A stretch of DNA of 12,861 bases from Collinsella sp. (GTDB lineage: Bacteria > Actinomycetota > Coriobacteriia > Coriobacteriales > Coriobacteriaceae): contig JAHAGQ010000033.1 of NCBI GenBank assembly GCA_018373675.1, forward strand, positions 1 to 12,861, in the 5' to 3' direction. Positions 6,341 to 12,861 of this stretch are shown one piece after another (position 1 is the stretch's first letter; each line of letters starts with the position of its first letter). Under the pieces are notes generated by a model. The model did no database searches and was not told the origin of the DNA. It saw only the letters and a list, made by a program, of their open reading frames with translations. A program made the translations under genes and the position numbers.

Positions 6341-6380
6341 AAAACCACCACAAAGGGGACAGGCACCTTTGTGGTGGTTT
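6341..6380 (+). repeat. 40-bp palindromic repeat, copy 3 (forward), 3' of the B3/B4 gene
   Basis: Arms AAACCACCACAAAGG (6342-6356) and its complement (6366-6380) enclose GGACAGGCA. On the minus strand it begins 26 bases after the B3/B4 stop codon and its far end reads TTTTT. It also lies upstream of the MarR gene and so separates the two transcription units. Confidence 0.9.
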
Positions 6381-6406
6381 GGGGCATCAATAGGTTCTAG
6401 GCGCCG

Positions 6407-7126
6407 CTACAGCTCCACGCAAGGATTGTCGCGGGTCACAAGCGTCTTAATGACAACCGTCGCTCCCAGATAGCGCTCAAGCAGCTCGGCTAAGCGATCG
6501 ATCGCAGCCTGGCAATCCCCCATCCGCTCGGGCTCCACGCACTCAATCGCTAGGAACGCATCGGCCGAATCATCGGACAGCGCCGTGCGAACGCCGTCGC
6601 GCCAGTTCCAGCAGCGGCACACAGCGCCCGCATCATCGATGTAGGCGAGCTCGCCGGGCAGCGTCGGATCGTCCGTCTCCTCGCCAAGCGGCAAGAACGC
6701 ATCGCCACCGTCGGTCACCTTCAGGCGAAGGTCCCCCTCGATCGCATGCAGATCCTCGCCTCCCACGGGCAGCGCGTAGGTCAGCGACACCGTGTTGTAA
6801 ATATCCACCGCGGGCGTAATGTGGCCCACCGGCTTGCCTTTGAGCACGCGTTTGAGCAAGTTCTCGATCGAGCAGCGCGCGCCTTTCTTGGTCTTGAACA
6901 GACGATAGGCCTCGCGCCATGCCCTGACCGGTGCGTTCTCGCTGATAGTGTCGCTGGTCAGATGACGCTCCGCATCGATATTGGCGCGGTCGAGCAACGC
7001 CGCAATCGCATCCACGTCCTCTTGAGGAATCTGAGCCGTGGGCTTCATGCCCTCCACGACCACAACACCGACCGCTGCCTGCGGAAACAGCTCCCAGAAT
7101 GAATCCTCGGCAATAAAGCTCTTCAT
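6407..7126 (-). CDS. B3/B4 tRNA-binding domain protein (PheRS-beta-like)
   Basis: This 239-residue stand-alone protein matches the B3/B4 domain (Pfam B3_4, COG3382), the part of phenylalanyl-tRNA synthetase beta that carries the editing site. Recognisable segments are VRAWREAYRLFKTKKGARCSIENLL (67-91), the core HITPAVDIYNTVSLTYALPVGGEDL (102-126), the GGDAFLPLGEE turn (140-150), and CRCWNWRDGVRT (170-181). Free-standing members are thought to act on mischarged tRNA, but their function is not settled. The ATG at 7126 is preferred to the one at 7141 because AAGGGAG lies right before it and none precedes 7141. Read on the minus strand, a -10 TACAAT with TTGCTC 17 bp upstream (7271-7299) gives a leader of about 140 bases containing a 10-bp hairpin. 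Repeat copy 3 follows the stop. Confidence 0.82.
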   Translation of the reverse strand: MKSFIAEDSFWELFPQAAVGVVVVEGMKPTAQIPQEDVDAIAALLDRANIDAERHLTSDTISENAPVRAWREAYRLFKTKKGARCSIENLLKRVLKGKPVGHITPAVDIYNTVSLTYALPVGGEDLHAIEGDLRLKVTDGGDAFLPLGEETDDPTLPGELAYIDDAGAVCRCWNWRDGVRTALSDDSADAFLAIECVEPERMGDCQAAIDRLAELLERYLGATVVIKTLVTRDNPCVEL

Positions 7127-7154
7127 ACGCTCTCCCTTCATTGTGCGCGCCCGA

Positions 7155-7185
7155 GTGAGGGCGCCTAAACAAAAAGCGCCCTTAC
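7155..7185 (-). other. 10-bp hairpin in the leader of the B3/B4 gene
   Basis: GTGAGGGCGC (7155-7164) pairs with GCGCCCTTAC (7176-7185), with one G-U pair and an A/T-rich loop of 11 bases. It lies about 30 bases upstream of the start codon, within the presumed leader. No T-run follows, so it is not an obvious attenuator; it could affect mRNA stability or translation. Confidence 0.4.
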
Positions 7186-7270
7186 AACGGCCACCTTCAA
7201 AGTCCTACGGTGCCGTCACAAGAACGCTTGCGCTGTCCCCATCCGGAGAAGGGAACGATATGTCAGGCGT

Positions 7271-7299
7271 ATTGTAACCCGAGTCATCCACACGAGCAA
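7271..7299 (-). promoter_or_regulatory. Candidate promoter of the B3/B4 gene
   Basis: On the minus strand TTGCTC (7299-7294) and TACAAT (7276-7271) are 17 bases apart. The -10 matches the consensus at five of six positions and the -35 at three. The -35 overlaps the left end of repeat copy 4, so insertion or change of that repeat could alter expression. Confidence 0.4.
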
Positions 7300-7334
7300 A
7301 ACCACCACAAAGGTGCCTGTCCCCTTTGTGGTGG
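7298..7334 (-). repeat. 40-bp palindromic repeat, copy 4 (reverse), 3' of pckA
   Basis: Left arm AAAACCACCACAAAGG (7298-7313), loop TGCCTGTCC, right arm CCTTTGTGGTGG (7323-7334). The right arm has lost the outer TTTT present in the other copies, leaving a 12-bp stem. It begins 19 bases after the pckA stop codon and ends in TTTT on the minus strand, so it can terminate pckA. Confidence 0.88.
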
Positions 7335-7353
7335 ATATGGACTCACGGCGAAG

Positions 7354-9024
7354 CTAGTGGCGGAGTCCCAGCAGGCCGCGGCCGTGATGACGGGCCTCGG
7401 CGGACACCTGGGCGTGCGGGCCGGCGGCTTTGACGGACTCGGGCAGGTGCGAGTACTTCTTCTCGAAGTTCTCCTCGAACATCACGGCCAAGTTGTGCGC
7501 GGCCTCGTCGTAGCGAGCGGTGCTCTGCCAATACTGGCGCGGCACCAGGATGCCGTCGGGTACGCCGTGGCACGTGGTGGGAATGTCGACGTTAAAGATG
7601 TCGTCGTGCACGAACTCGCTGTCCTCGATGGTACCGTCGAGGGCGCGGGCCACCAGGGCGCGCGTGTAGGCAAGCTCGATGCGATGACCCACGCCGTAGC
7701 CGCCGCCGATCCAGCCGGTGTTGACCAGGTACACACGCGTGCGGCCGTCGGCGATGCGCTCACCGAGCATCTTGGCATAGACCATGGGGTCGAGCGGCAT
7801 AAACGGCTCGCCAAACAGCGAAGAGAACGTGGGCGTGGGCTCGGTGACGCCGACCTCGGTGCCGGGGATCTTGGCCGTAAAGCCCGTCACAAAGTGATAC
7901 ATGGCGGCGTCGGCCGTCAGGCGCGAGATGGGCGGCAGCACGCCAAAGGCATCGCAGGTCAGGAAGAGCACGACGCTTGGAGTGGTGCCCATGCCCTTGG
8001 TCCACGCGTTGGGAATGTGCTCCACAGGGTATGCCACGCGCGTGTTGTGCGTGATCGAGATGTCGTCGTAGTTGGGCTTGCGGTTCTCGTCGAGCACCAC
8101 GTTTTCGCAGATCGCGCCAAAGCGGACAGCGTTGAAGATCTCGGGCTCGTGGAACGCGTCCAGGCCCTCGCATTTGGCGTAGCAGCCACCTTCGATGTTG
8201 AAGATGCCCATGTCGGACCAACCGTGCTCGTCGTCGCCGATCAGCAGCCGCGTGGGGTTGGCCGAAAGCGTGGTCTTGCCCGTGCCCGAAAGGCCAAAGA
8301 ACACGGCGGTCTCGTGCGTGACGGGATCCATGCTGGCCGAGCAGTGCATGGGTAGCACGTCGTCCTCGACGGGCAGCAGGTAATTCATGACGCTGAAGAT
8401 GGACTTTTTGATTTCGCCGGAGTAACCGGTGCCGGCAACCAAAATCACGCGCTCCTGGAAGTTGATGACCACGGCGGCGCTGGAGTTGAGGCCCTTGATG
8501 GCGGGATCGCACTGGTAGCCGGGAGCGGCGAGCACGCAGAAGTCCGGCTCGCCGGTGCGTGCGATTTCACGGGCAAGCGGGCGGGCGAGCATCTGCTTAA
8601 TAAAGAGCGCTTGGCTGGCACGCTCGCAGGCGACAAGCAGGCGACGCGTATGGTTGCGATCGGCACCGGCCATACCGCGAGTGACGAACACATCGCGCTC
8701 GTTGAGGTAGTTGACGATACCGGCCTTGATGGCCTCGTAGCTCTCGGCAGAAAGCGGGCGGTTGACGGCACCCCAGGCAATCTTGTCGTGAACATCGGGG
8801 GTGTCAACGATAAAGCGGTCATTGGGGGAACGACCAGTGCGCTCCCCCGTCTCGATCACCAGCGCGCCGTTGGATGCCATGCGGCCTTCTTCGCGGCGGA
8901 TGGCGTGCTCGACGAGCTCCGCGGCGGATAGATCGACCAGCAGACGGGGCTGATTCTCGGCGGGATCTTCAACGAGCGCAATACCAAAGTTGGACAGAAC
9001 TTCTGCAGGGGTAACACCAGGCAT
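7354..9024 (-). CDS. pckA: Phosphoenolpyruvate carboxykinase (ATP)
   Basis: This cytoplasmic enzyme of 556 residues interconverts oxaloacetate plus ATP with phosphoenolpyruvate, CO2 and ADP. It serves gluconeogenesis, or in CO2-rich anaerobes it may run towards oxaloacetate and succinate. The kinase-type P-loop is GLSGTGKTT (244-252); the metal-binding DDEHGW follows at 264-269; the substrate region RTGRSPNDRF is at 62-71. These mark the ATP-dependent type, not the GTP-dependent one. The protein is slightly longer than the usual 530-540 residues, mostly because of a basic C-terminal tail after AAGPHA. The ATG at 9024 has AAAGGAGG just upstream; an in-frame extension of 38 residues above it is not PEPCK-like. 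A perfect 16-bp palindrome lies 75 bases upstream. lctP lies upstream on the same strand, separated by the repeat block at 9164-9301. Confidence 0.97.
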   Translation of the reverse strand: MPGVTPAEVLSNFGIALVEDPAENQPRLLVDLSAAELVEHAIRREEGRMASNGALVIETGERTGRSPNDRFIVDTPDVHDKIAWGAVNRPLSAESYEAIKAGIVNYLNERDVFVTRGMAGADRNHTRRLLVACERASQALFIKQMLARPLAREIARTGEPDFCVLAAPGYQCDPAIKGLNSSAAVVINFQERVILVAGTGYSGEIKKSIFSVMNYLLPVEDDVLPMHCSASMDPVTHETAVFFGLSGTGKTTLSANPTRLLIGDDEHGWSDMGIFNIEGGCYAKCEGLDAFHEPEIFNAVRFGAICENVVLDENRKPNYDDISITHNTRVAYPVEHIPNAWTKGMGTTPSVVLFLTCDAFGVLPPISRLTADAAMYHFVTGFTAKIPGTEVGVTEPTPTFSSLFGEPFMPLDPMVYAKMLGERIADGRTRVYLVNTGWIGGGYGVGHRIELAYTRALVARALDGTIEDSEFVHDDIFNVDIPTTCHGVPDGILVPRQYWQSTARYDEAAHNLAVMFEENFEKKYSHLPESVKAAGPHAQVSAEARHHGRGLLGLRH

Positions 9025-9098
9025 GGGGCCTCCTTTAAAAGCGCGACACGTGGACGCGGCGCGCACTTTACTCACGTAAAGCCCGTTGTACCCGATAT

Positions 9099-9114
9099 GC
9101 AAAAACGTTTTTGC
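9099..9114. promoter_or_regulatory. Perfect 16-bp palindrome upstream of pckA, LacI-type operator candidate
   Basis: GCAAAAACGTTTTTGC is fully self-complementary and centred on CG, the hallmark of operators bound by LacI-family regulators such as PurR or CcpA. It is 75 bases upstream of the pckA start codon. It could also be a chance A/T-rich palindrome, but 16 matched bases in GC-rich DNA is notable. Confidence 0.45.
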
Positions 9115-9163
9115 GGCAACGGCGAAGCGCCCGCCCAACGGTCAAAAATCGCAGGCAAGCGGC

Positions 9164-9214
9164 CTAGTCGTTAGGGACGCTTTTAAACGACTAGTCATTG
9201 GGGACACTCTTGAA
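9164..9214. repeat. Two 24-bp direct repeats with a GGGAC core
   Basis: The segments 9164-9187 and 9191-9214 both begin CTAGTC and align over 24 bases with five differences, all of them transitions. The first also forms an inverted repeat, CTAGTCGTT (9164-9172) with AACGACTAG (9186-9194). Both carry the GGGAC core found in the other repeats of this window. Confidence 0.75.
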
Positions 9215-9239
9215 CAGACAACATTCAAGGAGTGTCCCC
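9200..9239. repeat. Palindromic repeat with GGGGACACTC arms
   Basis: GGGGACACTCTTGAA (9200-9214) pairs with TTCAAGGAGTGTCCCC (9224-9239), with one bulged G and a 9-base loop. It overlaps the second 24-bp direct repeat and resembles the 40-bp repeats in size and loop length, though the arm sequence is different. Confidence 0.8.
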
Positions 9240-9245
9240 GGATGC

Positions 9246-9301
9246 CGGCACTTAGGGACGTTCCCAAAGTGCCGGCACATAAGGAACGTCCCTAAGTGCC
9301 G
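9246..9301 (-). repeat. 19-bp inverted repeat at the end of lctP, probable terminator
   Basis: CGGCACTTAGGGACGTTCC (9246-9264) and its exact complement (9283-9301) flank an 18-base spacer that holds a second palindrome, GTGCCGGCAC (9269-9278). It ends one base before the lctP stop codon. It could fold at the end of the lctP mRNA, although no T-run follows. It looks like a dispersed repeat of the same GGGAC family. Confidence 0.85.
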
Positions 9302-9302
9302 A

Positions 9303-10874
9303 CTACAGCGGCAGGCCTTGGCCGAGCATGGCTATGGCGCTCATCAGGACCAGCATGCCGGCGGCGTAGGGCAGGACGGCGCCCAGGAGTTCGGCATCCT
9401 TACCGCGCACGAGCACGGCGGCAAGACCAATGGCGAGGGTCTGCGGCGAGATCATCTTACCGGCGGCGACGCCCAGGGCGTTCAACGCGACCATCCAGTA
9501 GTCGCTCACACCCAGCGCAGTGGCAGCCTGGCTCTGAATGGGGCCAAACAGCATGCCCGAGGACGTGCCCGAGCCGGTCACAAACGCACCGACTGCGCCG
9601 ATCCACGGAGCCAGAATCGGGTACAGCCCACCGGCGACGGCGATGCAGAACGCGCTGATCGAAGAGATCATGCCCGCATAGCCCATCACCTTGGCACAGC
9701 CCAGCACCGAAAGCATCGTGATCACCGTCGGCATCATCTGCTTCACAGTCGCGGCCAGCACCTCGCCCATCATGCGTGGCGAAGCACCCTGAATGGCACC
9801 GCCGGCAAACGCCGCCAGGAAAATCCAGACGCCCGGCGTGTTGATCCACGAAAACGTAAGCGTACCGGGATTCTCACCGCAATACACCTGCACGTGGCTC
9901 GCAAACGGCGCGAGCGCGGCATGTACAGCGGGCACCAGGTTAGACGTGCCCAGCAGCAACACAAAGATCAGGATGAAGCACGACCAGGCCGAAAGCGCCG
10001 ACTTAACGGTGAGCTTCTCCCCCGCCTCGATATTCATGTGAAAGCGTGCGTCCAGACGCCCCGACTTCTCGGCACGCATGGCAAGCGCAGCTGTCAGCGC
10101 GAGCGAAACGATGGATCCTACGACCACGGCCAGCTCGGGGCCCACAAACATGGCAACGACCAGAGCCGCGCCGACAAACGACACGCCGGAGAGCAACGCC
10201 ACGCCGGCAACACCGTGCAGACGCTCGCCCACACTCGCGGCATTGCCCTGGTCATCGGCAACACGGCCCGCAACCAGCACAATAAATAGCGGCATCACCA
10301 CAAAGAACGGCGCGAGCTGCACCAGCTGAACGGTCGCTAGGTGAAGGGAATCCAAACCCACCAGGTCGGCAACGGACACCGTGGGGATGCCGATGGAGCC
10401 GTAGGGCGTGGGCACGCCGTTGGCCAGCAGGCAGATGAGCACGGCAGGCACGGCCTCAAAGCCCAGGCCCGCGAGCATGCCGGCGGGAATGGCGACAGCG
10501 GTACCGAAGCCGGCCATGCCCTCCATAAAGCCACCGAAGCACCAAGCCACGAGCAGCGCCAGCAGACGGCGGTCGCTGCTGATGGAGGTGATCATGCTGC
10601 CGATCACGTCCATGGCGCCCGTACGAACGCACAGGTTATACGTGAACACCGCGGCGATGATCACCAGGACGATGGGCCACAGAGCCATCAAAAAACCTTC
10701 GAGCGAGGCGGTCGCGATCTGCGCTGCCGGCAGGTGCCACCATGCGAAGGCAAGCAAGCACGAAAGGACAAACGATCCGATAGCGGCCTTCCAAGCTGGC
10801 CATTTAAAGCACAGCAGCATCACGACCAGCCAAATAATCGGCACAAGAGCCAGTAAGAATGCGGCGACGTCCAT
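9303..10874 (-). CDS. lctP: L-lactate permease (LctP family)
   Basis: This integral membrane protein of 523 residues imports lactate (and in relatives glycolate) with protons. Length and pattern of about 12 or more hydrophobic segments fit the LctP/LldP family (Pfam Lactate_perm). Family-typical stretches include CFGGFMEGMAGFGTAVAIPA (113-132) after the first segments, LLANGVPTPYGSIGIPT, and GAFVTGSGTSSGMLFGPIQ with AGKMISPQTLAIG near the C-terminus. The start at 10874 has AAGGAG nine bases upstream. Beside pckA, it suggests that the cell takes up lactate and feeds it through pyruvate to C4 acids or sugars; no lactate dehydrogenase or LldR regulator gene lies in the window. The gene is divergent from the flippase-like gene, and the 9246-9301 repeat touches its stop codon. 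Confidence 0.94.
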   Translation of the reverse strand: MDVAAFLLALVPIIWLVVMLLCFKWPAWKAAIGSFVLSCLLAFAWWHLPAAQIATASLEGFLMALWPIVLVIIAAVFTYNLCVRTGAMDVIGSMITSISSDRRLLALLVAWCFGGFMEGMAGFGTAVAIPAGMLAGLGFEAVPAVLICLLANGVPTPYGSIGIPTVSVADLVGLDSLHLATVQLVQLAPFFVVMPLFIVLVAGRVADDQGNAASVGERLHGVAGVALLSGVSFVGAALVVAMFVGPELAVVVGSIVSLALTAALAMRAEKSGRLDARFHMNIEAGEKLTVKSALSAWSCFILIFVLLLGTSNLVPAVHAALAPFASHVQVYCGENPGTLTFSWINTPGVWIFLAAFAGGAIQGASPRMMGEVLAATVKQMMPTVITMLSVLGCAKVMGYAGMISSISAFCIAVAGGLYPILAPWIGAVGAFVTGSGTSSGMLFGPIQSQAATALGVSDYWMVALNALGVAAGKMISPQTLAIGLAAVLVRGKDAELLGAVLPYAAGMLVLMSAIAMLGQGLPL

Positions 10875-10978
10875 AGGTAGAAGCTCCTTGGTACCGCGTG
10901 GGCGGCATCGGGGGTGTCACAAAACTTTAACAGGATACCGCACGTTTACCGACAAATTACAGCCGCCCGCCGAAATTA

Positions 10979-10995
10979 TTGAACAATCCGTTCAA
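10979..10995. promoter_or_regulatory. TetR-type palindrome in the divergent intergenic region
   Basis: TTGAAC (10979-10984) and GTTCAA (10990-10995) form a perfect inverted repeat around AATCC. The form and size resemble operators of TetR-family repressors. It lies just upstream of the -10 box of the flippase-like gene and about 105 bases upstream of lctP, so it could control either. No TetR gene is in the window. Confidence 0.4.
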
Positions 10996-11020
10996 AAACA
11001 CGAGCGAACACCGTCGCGTC

Positions 11021-11026
11021 TATACT
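11021..11026 (+). promoter_or_regulatory. Candidate -10 box of the flippase-like gene
   Basis: TATACT matches the sigma70 -10 consensus at five of six positions and lies 29 bases before the TTG start codon. No good -35 is found 16-18 bases upstream, so activation or a weak promoter is possible. Confidence 0.45.
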
Positions 11027-11054
11027 AAAGCGCAGCAATAGAAAGGACTCCGCT

Positions 11055-12635
11055 TTGAGCATCACGCCCCTCGATAGCATTCGCCGCGCCATCGCTCGCC
11101 GCAACGGCGTCTCCAACCCCGCTGCATCGAGAGACGGCGCCGCGAAGGCCCAAGGCGGCCGCATCGAGAACGGCCTCTTCCCTGCCTCGCACACTGCCGA
11201 GGAACTCGCACGCATCCAAGAGCTGAGTCAGCGCAACGCCGGCGGGCCCGATAGCAGCCAAGCCACACGTCGCCGGCGCGAACGCGATCGCAAGCCCGGC
11301 CCCGTCCGCCGCATGGTCAACGCTTGGTGGAACCGTCTGCTCGGTGCCGTCTACGGCGGCGGCTTCTCCATGCAGGAAGCGGAATACGAGGAGCACGCCA
11401 CCCGCCGCGATTACCTTTGGAACGCTCTCGGCACCGCCGTGTGGGGCTTGGCGTTTCCGCTGCTCACCATCGTGTCCACACAGCTCGTGGGCGCCGAAGA
11501 AGCCGGCAAGTTCTCCATCGCCTTTGTCACCGGCACGCTCATCATGATCGCATGCAACTACGGCGTGCGCAATTTCCAGGTCTCGGACATCGACGAAAAG
11601 ACGTCCTTCGCCTCCTACCAACTCAATCGTTGGATCTGCGGAGCGCTCGCCCTAGGCTGCGGCCTCATGTATAGCAGCGCCCGCGGCTATGACGCGCAGA
11701 TGGCGACGATCGGCCTGGGCGTCTACCTGTATAAGGTCATCGACGGCGTCGCCGACGTGTACGAAGGCCGCCTGCAGCAGGCCGACAAGCTCTACTTGGC
11801 TGGAATGAGTCAAACGCTACGCTCCGTCGGCGTCATCGCGGTCTTCAGCGTGGCGCTGTTCTTCACGCGTAGCATGCCCATCGCGGCCATGGCCATGGGC
11901 ATCGCCGCGATCGCCTCGCTCGTGCTGGTCACCGCGCCGCTCGCCCTGCTCGAGACCGAAAAATCGCGCCGCGTAAGCCTGCGCGAGGTCGGCCACCTGT
12001 TTGTCCAGTGCGCCCCACTCTTTGGCGCGCTATTCCAGTTCAATCTTATCGAGAGCATGCCCAAGTTTGTGATGGAAGGAACACTGGCCTACAAATACCA
12101 GTTGTACTTTAATGCCCTGTTTTTTCCAGCTCAGGCTATTCTGTTGAGCATTGGATTTGTCTATAAACCGCAGCTCCTGCGCTTGTCGAGCATTTGGGCT
12201 AATCCTCGCAAGCGTCGTCGCTTTGACCTGATTATTGTTGCCGTTATGGCGCTGATCGTGGTCATCACCGGCGTGTGCGCCGCATTTATGGCAGGTCCCG
12301 GTATTCCCCTCATGAGCTATATGTACGGCCTCAACTTTGAGCGCTACCGCACATTGGCGCTGCTGATGGTCGTCGCCGGCGGCGTCACCGCGGCCATCGA
12401 CTTTATCTACGCCATCATCACGGTGCTGCGCCATGCCGGCGACGTCACCAAGATCTACCTGATCTGCTTTGCCGTGAGCGTGGTGCTCCCGGTGATTCTG
12501 ATCAATCTGCTCGGCCTGATGGGCGCCGTCGTGAGCTACCTGACCATCATGGCCCTACTGCTGGTACTGTTGATTATCGAGTACGCCCACATCCGCCAAC
12601 GCATAGAGAGGGACCGGAATCCGTACGGCGCCTAA
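11055..12635 (+). CDS. MOP-superfamily polysaccharide flippase-like membrane protein
   Basis: This 526-residue protein has about 12-14 hydrophobic segments from residue 122 on, with the pattern of Wzx-like oligosaccharide flippases (for example LWNALGTAVWGLAFPLLTIVS at 121-141, where these proteins begin). Such proteins move undecaprenyl-linked sugar units across the inner membrane. Residues 1-119 are an unusual soluble extension: basic, rich in Ala, Arg and Gln (TRRRRERDRK at 71-80), probably disordered and cytoplasmic. The start is TTG at 11055, supported by AAAGGA seven bases upstream; the next Met is only at residue 87. Codons near 12090-12240 are much more A/T-ending than in the rest of the gene. 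It stands alone here, without glycosyltransferase neighbours. Family assignment is by membrane pattern and general likeness, so the substrate is unknown. Confidence 0.75.
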   Translation: MSITPLDSIRRAIARRNGVSNPAASRDGAAKAQGGRIENGLFPASHTAEELARIQELSQRNAGGPDSSQATRRRRERDRKPGPVRRMVNAWWNRLLGAVYGGGFSMQEAEYEEHATRRDYLWNALGTAVWGLAFPLLTIVSTQLVGAEEAGKFSIAFVTGTLIMIACNYGVRNFQVSDIDEKTSFASYQLNRWICGALALGCGLMYSSARGYDAQMATIGLGVYLYKVIDGVADVYEGRLQQADKLYLAGMSQTLRSVGVIAVFSVALFFTRSMPIAAMAMGIAAIASLVLVTAPLALLETEKSRRVSLREVGHLFVQCAPLFGALFQFNLIESMPKFVMEGTLAYKYQLYFNALFFPAQAILLSIGFVYKPQLLRLSSIWANPRKRRRFDLIIVAVMALIVVITGVCAAFMAGPGIPLMSYMYGLNFERYRTLALLMVVAGGVTAAIDFIYAIITVLRHAGDVTKIYLICFAVSVVLPVILINLLGLMGAVVSYLTIMALLLVLLIIEYAHIRQRIERDRNPYGA

Positions 12636-12861
12636 TTGCGGCGATGGGAGAAGCTAATTTGCGGTGGAATCACCCCGGCTGGAGTCTCGTTGCGGACACG
12701 TAAAACTAAGTGAGTAGATTTTTACCGAATCCCCGACCACACCGACAGAGCACAAGTCTGTGACCTGCACTGATAATTGTTCTCGGGGGAAGCGGGCACT
12801 GCGGGGCGCGGCAACGGCGCGCGATTTCCGCGTCGCAGCGCTACCCTGATGCTGAATGCCG
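12636..12861. other. Non-coding end of the window
   Basis: I see no convincing gene or terminator in these 226 bases. A frame of 19 codons (12644-12703, MGEANLRWNHPGWSLVADT) is the only short start-stop unit worth naming, and it has no clear ribosome binding site. GATAAT (12772-12777) could be a -10 for a gene beyond the right edge. Confidence 0.35.

Noticed and set aside
4356..7334. CRISPR array
   Set aside because: The four repeats are spaced irregularly by hundreds to over 1,500 bases with genes between them, alternate in orientation, and no cas gene is present.
7210..8355. Long plus-strand open frame opposite pckA, beginning near repeat copy 4 with a zinc-finger-like CPLCGG
   Set aside because: It lies antisense to pckA, whose motifs are unmistakable. 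The Cys-rich start is only the repeat read in one frame; the same peptide (KGACPLCGG) appears at copy 2 for the same reason.

Overview
The window is GC-rich (about 60%) bacterial DNA with strongly C/G-ending codons, clear AAGGAG-type ribosome binding sites and small palindromic repeats between genes. The gene set (PflX-type radical SAM protein, DegV, ATP-type PEP carboxykinase, LctP-type lactate permease, B3/B4 protein, TagO/WecA-type transferase) suggests an anaerobic gut actinobacterium of the class Coriobacteriia, perhaps Collinsella-like. That placement is inferred from gene content and style; no rRNA or other taxonomic marker is present.

Left part (1-4019): the last codons of a plus-strand gene and a small terminator face a minus-strand PflX-type radical SAM gene. 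A gap of about 520 bases follows. It holds what looks like a discrete small RNA of about 170 nt (1226-1396), with a -10 box, a 12-bp pairing between its two ends, a small 3'-side hairpin and a T-rich end; its architecture resembles 6S RNA. Then come a TagO/WecA-type undecaprenyl-phosphate sugar-1-phosphate transferase and trpS, both on plus, with a classical intrinsic terminator after trpS.

Middle part (4020-9302): convergent to trpS lies a run of minus-strand genes. Read in the order of transcription these are pckA, a B3/B4 tRNA-binding-domain protein, a MarR regulator with degV, and a one-domain MGMT-type alkyltransferase. pckA, the B3/B4 gene, degV and the MGMT gene each end 10-26 bp before a copy of one 40-bp palindromic repeat. 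The repeat has a conserved 9-nt loop and occurs twice in each orientation. It is probably used as a terminator and is probably a dispersed REP-like element. A second block of related palindromes with a GGGAC core lies between lctP and pckA and ends 1 bp from the lctP stop codon.

Right part (9303-12861): lctP (lactate permease, minus) is divergent from a TTG-started MOP-superfamily flippase-like membrane protein (plus). Their shared upstream region contains a TetR-type palindrome. The last 226 bases contain no convincing gene.

Taken together, lctP and pckA point to lactate/pyruvate and C3-C4 metabolism. degV with its MarR neighbour may concern exogenous fatty acids. The TagO/WecA-type enzyme and the flippase belong to envelope glycopolymer synthesis, and trpS and the B3/B4 protein to tRNA charging or editing. 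No complete defence system, prophage, CRISPR array or transposase gene is present. The most unusual content is non-coding: the 6S-like RNA, the repeat families and several well-formed operator-like palindromes.
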